This document shows positions 60,078 to 64,000 of a stretch of 64,000 bases of DNA, piece by piece. The position numbers and the translations under genes were made by a program. The stretch spans positions 1,611,181-1,675,180 of the forward strand of contig ML660213.1 of NCBI GenBank assembly GCA_007570785.1, in the 5' to 3' direction. This stretch comes from Antilocapra americana (lineage: Eukaryota > Chordata > Mammalia > Artiodactyla > Antilocapridae). The notes below the pieces were generated by a model. The model saw only the letters and a program-made list of their open reading frames with translations, did not search any database and was not told the origin of the DNA. The number at the start of each line of letters is the position of its first letter. Within the stretch, counting starts at the first letter, position 1.

Positions 60078-61565
60078 GGACTGGAATGGACAAATTTAAT
60101 TCAGATGACCATTATATCGACCAATGTGGGAAAGAGTTCCCAGGAAGAAATAGAGGAGCCCTCATAGTTGACAAAAGAGTTCAAAATGAAGTACCTGGGT
60201 GCAATCTCAAAAATGACAGAACGATCTCTGTTCATTTCCAAGGCAAACTATTCAATATCACAGTAACCCAACTCTATGCCCCAACCACTAATACCAAAGA
60301 AGCTGAAGTTGAATGGTTCTATGAAGATCAACAAGACTTTCTAAAACTACACCCCCTTTCCCCTCAGAAAAAAAGATATCCTTTTCAGCTATCCTTCAGT
60401 AGGAAGTCAAGAGATACCTGGAGTAACAGGCAAGTTTGGTCTTGGAGTACAAAATGAAGTAGGGCAAAAGTTAACAGAGTTTTGCCAAAGGAATGCACTA
60501 GTCATAGCAAACACCCTCTTCCAACAACGCAAGAGACAACTCTGTATAGGGACATCACCTGATGTTCAATGATGAAATCAGATTATGTTCTTTGCTCTTT
60601 GTAGCCAAAGATAGAAAAGCTCAACACAGCAAAAAAAAAAAAAAAACAGGAGCTGACTGTGGCTCAGATCATGAACTCCTTATTGCACAATTCAGACTTG
60701 AATTGAAGATAGTAGGGAAAACCACTAGACCATTCAGGCATGAAATAAATAAAATCCCTGATGATTATACAGTGGATGTGACAAACAGATTCAAGGGATT
60801 AGATCTGACAGGCAGAGTGACTGAAGAACTATGGATGGAGGTTCCTAACATTGTATAGGACATGGTGATCAAAACCATCCCCAAGAAGAACTGCATAAAG
60901 GTAAAATGGTTGTCTGAGGAGGCCTTACAACTAGCTGAGAAAAGAGGAGAAGTCAAAGGCAAAGGAGAAAAGGAATGATATATCCATAAGAATGTAGAGT
61001 TCCAAAAAATAGCAAGGAGAGATAAGAAAGCCTCCCTAAGTGATCAATGTAAAGACAGGAAAGACAAAAAAAAAAAAAACAAAAACAGAATGGGAAAGAC
61101 CAGAGCTCTCTTTAGGAAAATTAGAGATACCAAGGGAACATTTCATGCAAAGATGGGCACAATAAAGGACAGAAATGGTATGGATGTAACAGAAGCAGAA
61201 GATATTAAGAAGAGGTGGTAAGAACACACAGAAGAACTATACAAAAAAGATCTTAATGACCCAGATAACCAAAATGGTGTGATCACTCACCTATAGCCAT
61301 ATATCCTGGAGTGTGAAGTCAAGTGGGCCTTAGGAAGCATCCCTAAGAACAAAGCAAGTGGAGGCAATGGAATTCCAGTTGAGCTATTTCAAATCCTAAA
61401 AGATGATGCTGTGAAAGTGCTGCACTCAATATGCCACCAAATTTGGAAAAGTCAGCAGTGGCCAAAGGATTGGAAAAGGTCAGTTTTCATCCCAATCACA
61501 AAGAAAAGCAATGTCAAAGAATGATCAAACTACCACACAATTGCACTCATCTCACACACTAGCAA
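60078..61565 (+). mobile_element. Outer BovB LINE, continuation (endonuclease to RT start)
   Basis: Resumes the outer element immediately after the nested copy. Open segments show the AP-like endonuclease: 60086-60457 (GCNLKNDRTISVHFQGK, LYAPTTNT, EWFYEDQ) and 60562-60858 (SDHELL catalytic motif, KTTRPFRHEINKIPDDY). The linker to reverse transcriptase follows. A-runs at 60632-60646 and 61069-61079 coincide with frame breaks. The element stops at 61565 in ...CACACACTAGCAAG, before the catalytic reverse transcriptase, and its own 3' end is absent. Confidence 0.92.
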
Positions 61566-62294
61566 GTTCAGTTCATCTCAGTTCAGTTCAGTTGCTCAGA
61601 TGTGTCCAACACTTTGTGACCCCATGGACTGCCACATGGCAGGCTTCCCTATCCACCACCAACTCCCGGAGTTTATACAAATGCATGAGCATCAAGTCGG
61701 TGATGCCATCCAACCATCTCATCTTCTGTCATCCTCTTTTTATCCTGCCCCCAATTCTTCCCAGCATCAGGGTCTTTTCCAATGAGTCAACTCTTTGTAT
61801 GAGGTGGCCAAAGTACTGGAGTTTCAGCTTCAACATCAGTCCTTCCAATGAACACCTAGGACTGATCTCCTTTAGGATGGACTGGTTGGATCTCCTTGCA
61901 GTCCAAGGGACTCTTGAGAGTCCAACAGCACAGTTCAAAAGCATCAGTTCTTTGGTACTCAGCTTTCTTCACTGTCCAACTCTCACATCCATACATGACT
62001 ACAGGAAAAACCATAGCCTTGACTAGACAGAACGTTGTTGGCAAAGTAAGGACTGTTTTTTAATATGCTGTCTAGGATGGTCATTTATTCCAAGGAGCAA
62101 ATGGCTTTTAATTTCATGGCTACAGTCACCATCTGCAGTGATTTTGGAGCCCCCCCACCCCGCCAAAATTAAGTCTGCCACTGTTTCCACTGTTTACCCA
62201 TCTATTTGCCATTAAGTGATGGGACCGGATGCCATGATCTTAGTTTTCTGAATGTTGAGCCTTAAGCCAACTTTTCACTCATCTCTTTCACTGA
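61566..62294 (-). mobile_element. BovB LINE 3' part in opposite orientation
   Basis: Minus-strand BovB, from the tail repeat (TTCAGTTCAGTTCAGTTGCTC, near 61585) through ATCAAGTCGGTGATGCCATC, TTCAGCTTCAACATCAGTCC and GATGCCATGATCTTAGTTTT, to truncation near 62294. Its 3' tail abuts the truncated plus-strand BovB at 61565/61566, making an inverted pair. Directly right is a scrap like a Bov-tA end (GAGCCACCAGG). The open frame 61511-62026 is antisense to this element. Confidence 0.92.
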
Positions 62295-64000
62295 GCCACC
62301 AGGTAACCCCTCCCCAAAGGTATATGACCATATAAAAAATAAGATATATATACAACCTTATTTACAAATAATCCAAATTCTCAGAAAACTATACAAAACT
62401 GTTTTGCTTTCTTACATGGTTTGCTAGCATCCTTAGATTCTGTCTTTTAATAGATTGAAGTAGCTCATTCATCATAAGAACTTCACACAAAAAGTTGGGA
62501 AATATTAGTTTTCAATGAGCTGTTCTTAGTATATGGCATTGTGGTTTGAGAATCAGCTAGTAGTACTTTCTAAGGTGCTGAAGTGTAATGTGTTATCCCT
62601 GTACATATATGATGATGAAGACCTATCACCGTGCAAGAGGTCCGTTCTTACAATCCCACAGGAGAAGCTTAGGAATTAGAACTACTCTGCTGCAGGACTG
62701 TGTCTCAGAGGCTGGGAAGAACATAAGCCCTGGAGAACTAGGTTTTTTTCCTGTTTCTCAGTGTAGTCCACTCTTCCCTTCCCCTGTAATATTACCTCAT
62801 AGCTGACACATCCATTGAAAGCCTCCTCATGCAAAATCCAGATAATTAGGTTTAATGGTTATGCTTTCAGTCAAGACATCTATAGGCTGATTCTAATATT
62901 GCTATTTATTCAGAAAATACTGAAGTCTTACCATGACATAGCATACAAAACCCAACACCTGACAGGTGTATTAATGGTATACAACTATCAATTCATATTA
63001 TTATATATCTGCTTCATGGCTGACATCCCCATGTGAACTGCATCGTGTGCATCCTATCTGCCCTGGTATGAGTTTGAAAAGGGTTTGAATGTTTCAAAAT
63101 GCTTTAAATACTTCCCCTTTTGAAAAAGGCAATTTTATTTTTTTTTAAATGATATAAAATCTTCCAAAGCCAAAGGTAAATTATTTGGGAATGACCTGCA
63201 GATGATACTCCTCATCTAACAGTCTCTTTTCATGAGGAGGAAGAATAGAAAGATGCCTACACAAAGATGATCTGCAGAATTTGAAACATGAATTGAAGCC
63301 AGGAGAACACAGAAACCCAGTGCTCTCTCCTACCCCTGTGGGTTGCACTCCCTGACTCCATGTGCAGCCCTGGGTTAGAATTTGTACTTCATCATTACAT
63401 CGTCTCTGCAACAGACACAACTGCATAGGGCTTGCACTTGTTCATTATGTCAAGAAAATAGCCAATTAGATACGAGACACAAATTCAATAAGCAGCCATG
63501 TGAGTGCTGAGAACAGATGAGTTCCGAAGTAAGTTTGATAAATTAATGCTTAACTCCATTCTCATGGAAAAATGTGTCCTAATTAAACATTTCTATAGTT
63601 TTATTGGCCATGACATGATATACAATCAGAGGTGTCAATATATTCAGTGAGTATATGTTCTATCACCTGATGTTTGAAATGATATAAATCTAATCAGGGC
63701 TCATTCATATTTTCACCAACAATGCAGCAATGATTTTTTAATTCCAAGTAAAACATTTTCCTTTCCTGTGTGTTTATAGTTATGTCTTTATACCCCTAGA
63801 AATGTATGCAAGACTATATTAATTGTAATTTTTGTTGTTTTTTGCAGAGAAGAAATTTGCTTCCCAAAGAAACAGGAAGAAAGAAATTTTCTCTATTTCC
63901 TCTATAGTCTCACTCTTCTTCATATTTATACTTGTTTGAACATGCTTTTTCCCACAGTCATCATTGCTAATATTTCTTGTGCTGATTTTAAACACTTGAG

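Larger units (their letters stand above)
41572..64000 (-). other. USH2A: USH2A intron 37, 3' part (partial)
   Basis: The rest of the window lies upstream of exon 38 in the gene. Recognised repeats are listed separately. Stretches where I recognise nothing are about 41572-42518, 44004-44361, 45740-46540, 47200-47848, 48070-50138, 50511-52044, 53575-53722, 54006-56369, 56567-57295 and 62295-64000. I see no exon 37, no RNA gene and no other protein-coding gene in this part. Confidence 0.8.

Noticed and set aside
57701..62294. Twin-priming inversion of a single BovB
   Set aside because: The 3' tail of the minus segment lies in the middle at 61566, next to the plus segment, whereas twin priming leaves the tail at the outer edge.

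Overview
This is a nuclear window from a ruminant (cattle, sheep, goat or deer group; I cannot narrow it further). The evidence is the dense set of Bov-tA and Bov-A2 SINEs, RTE-type BovB LINEs, ruminant L1 (L1-BT type) and CHR-type SINEs. The only protein-coding gene I can support is USH2A (usherin), read right to left on the minus strand. Four coding exons match human exons 38, 39, 40 and 41 as I remember them, in residue sequence, exon length (180, 151, 143 and 629 bp) and splice phase. They encode part of the usherin fibronectin type III (FN3) array.

Layout by coordinate: 1-616, start of intron 41. 617-1245, exon 41. 1246-11507, intron 40; its first 5.4 kb carries no ruminant-specific repeat and looks constrained, and the rest holds SINEs, two L1 tails and a 100-N assembly gap at 10117-10216. 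11508-11650, exon 40. 11651-12247, intron 39. 12248-12398, exon 39. 12399-41391, intron 38 (29 kb), full of Bov-tA/Bov-A2 and CHR SINEs, MIR and other ancient repeats, and LTR-like segments. 41392-41571, exon 38. 41572-64000, part of intron 37, with an L1 ORF2 fragment, a minus-strand BovB, SINEs, and a BovB complex at 57.7-62.3 kb in which one BovB sits inside another.

Usherin is a very large extracellular/transmembrane protein of the photoreceptor periciliary membrane and the hair-cell ankle links. The four exons here code only internal FN3 segments; no promoter, start codon, stop codon or polyadenylation site of the gene lies in the window. Apart from the exons, the window is intron made largely of retroelement history, much of it readable from target-site duplications.

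There is no undescribed enzymatic or defence system here. The best leads are: (i) the ruminant sequence keeps the layout of the human USH2A intron-40 pseudoexon, including a cryptic donor one transition short of functional; (ii) a tandem NAGNAG acceptor at exon 38; (iii) a BovB inserted in a BovB at a site resembling its own tail; (iv) two SINEs inserted one after the other at the same target, leaving three target copies.
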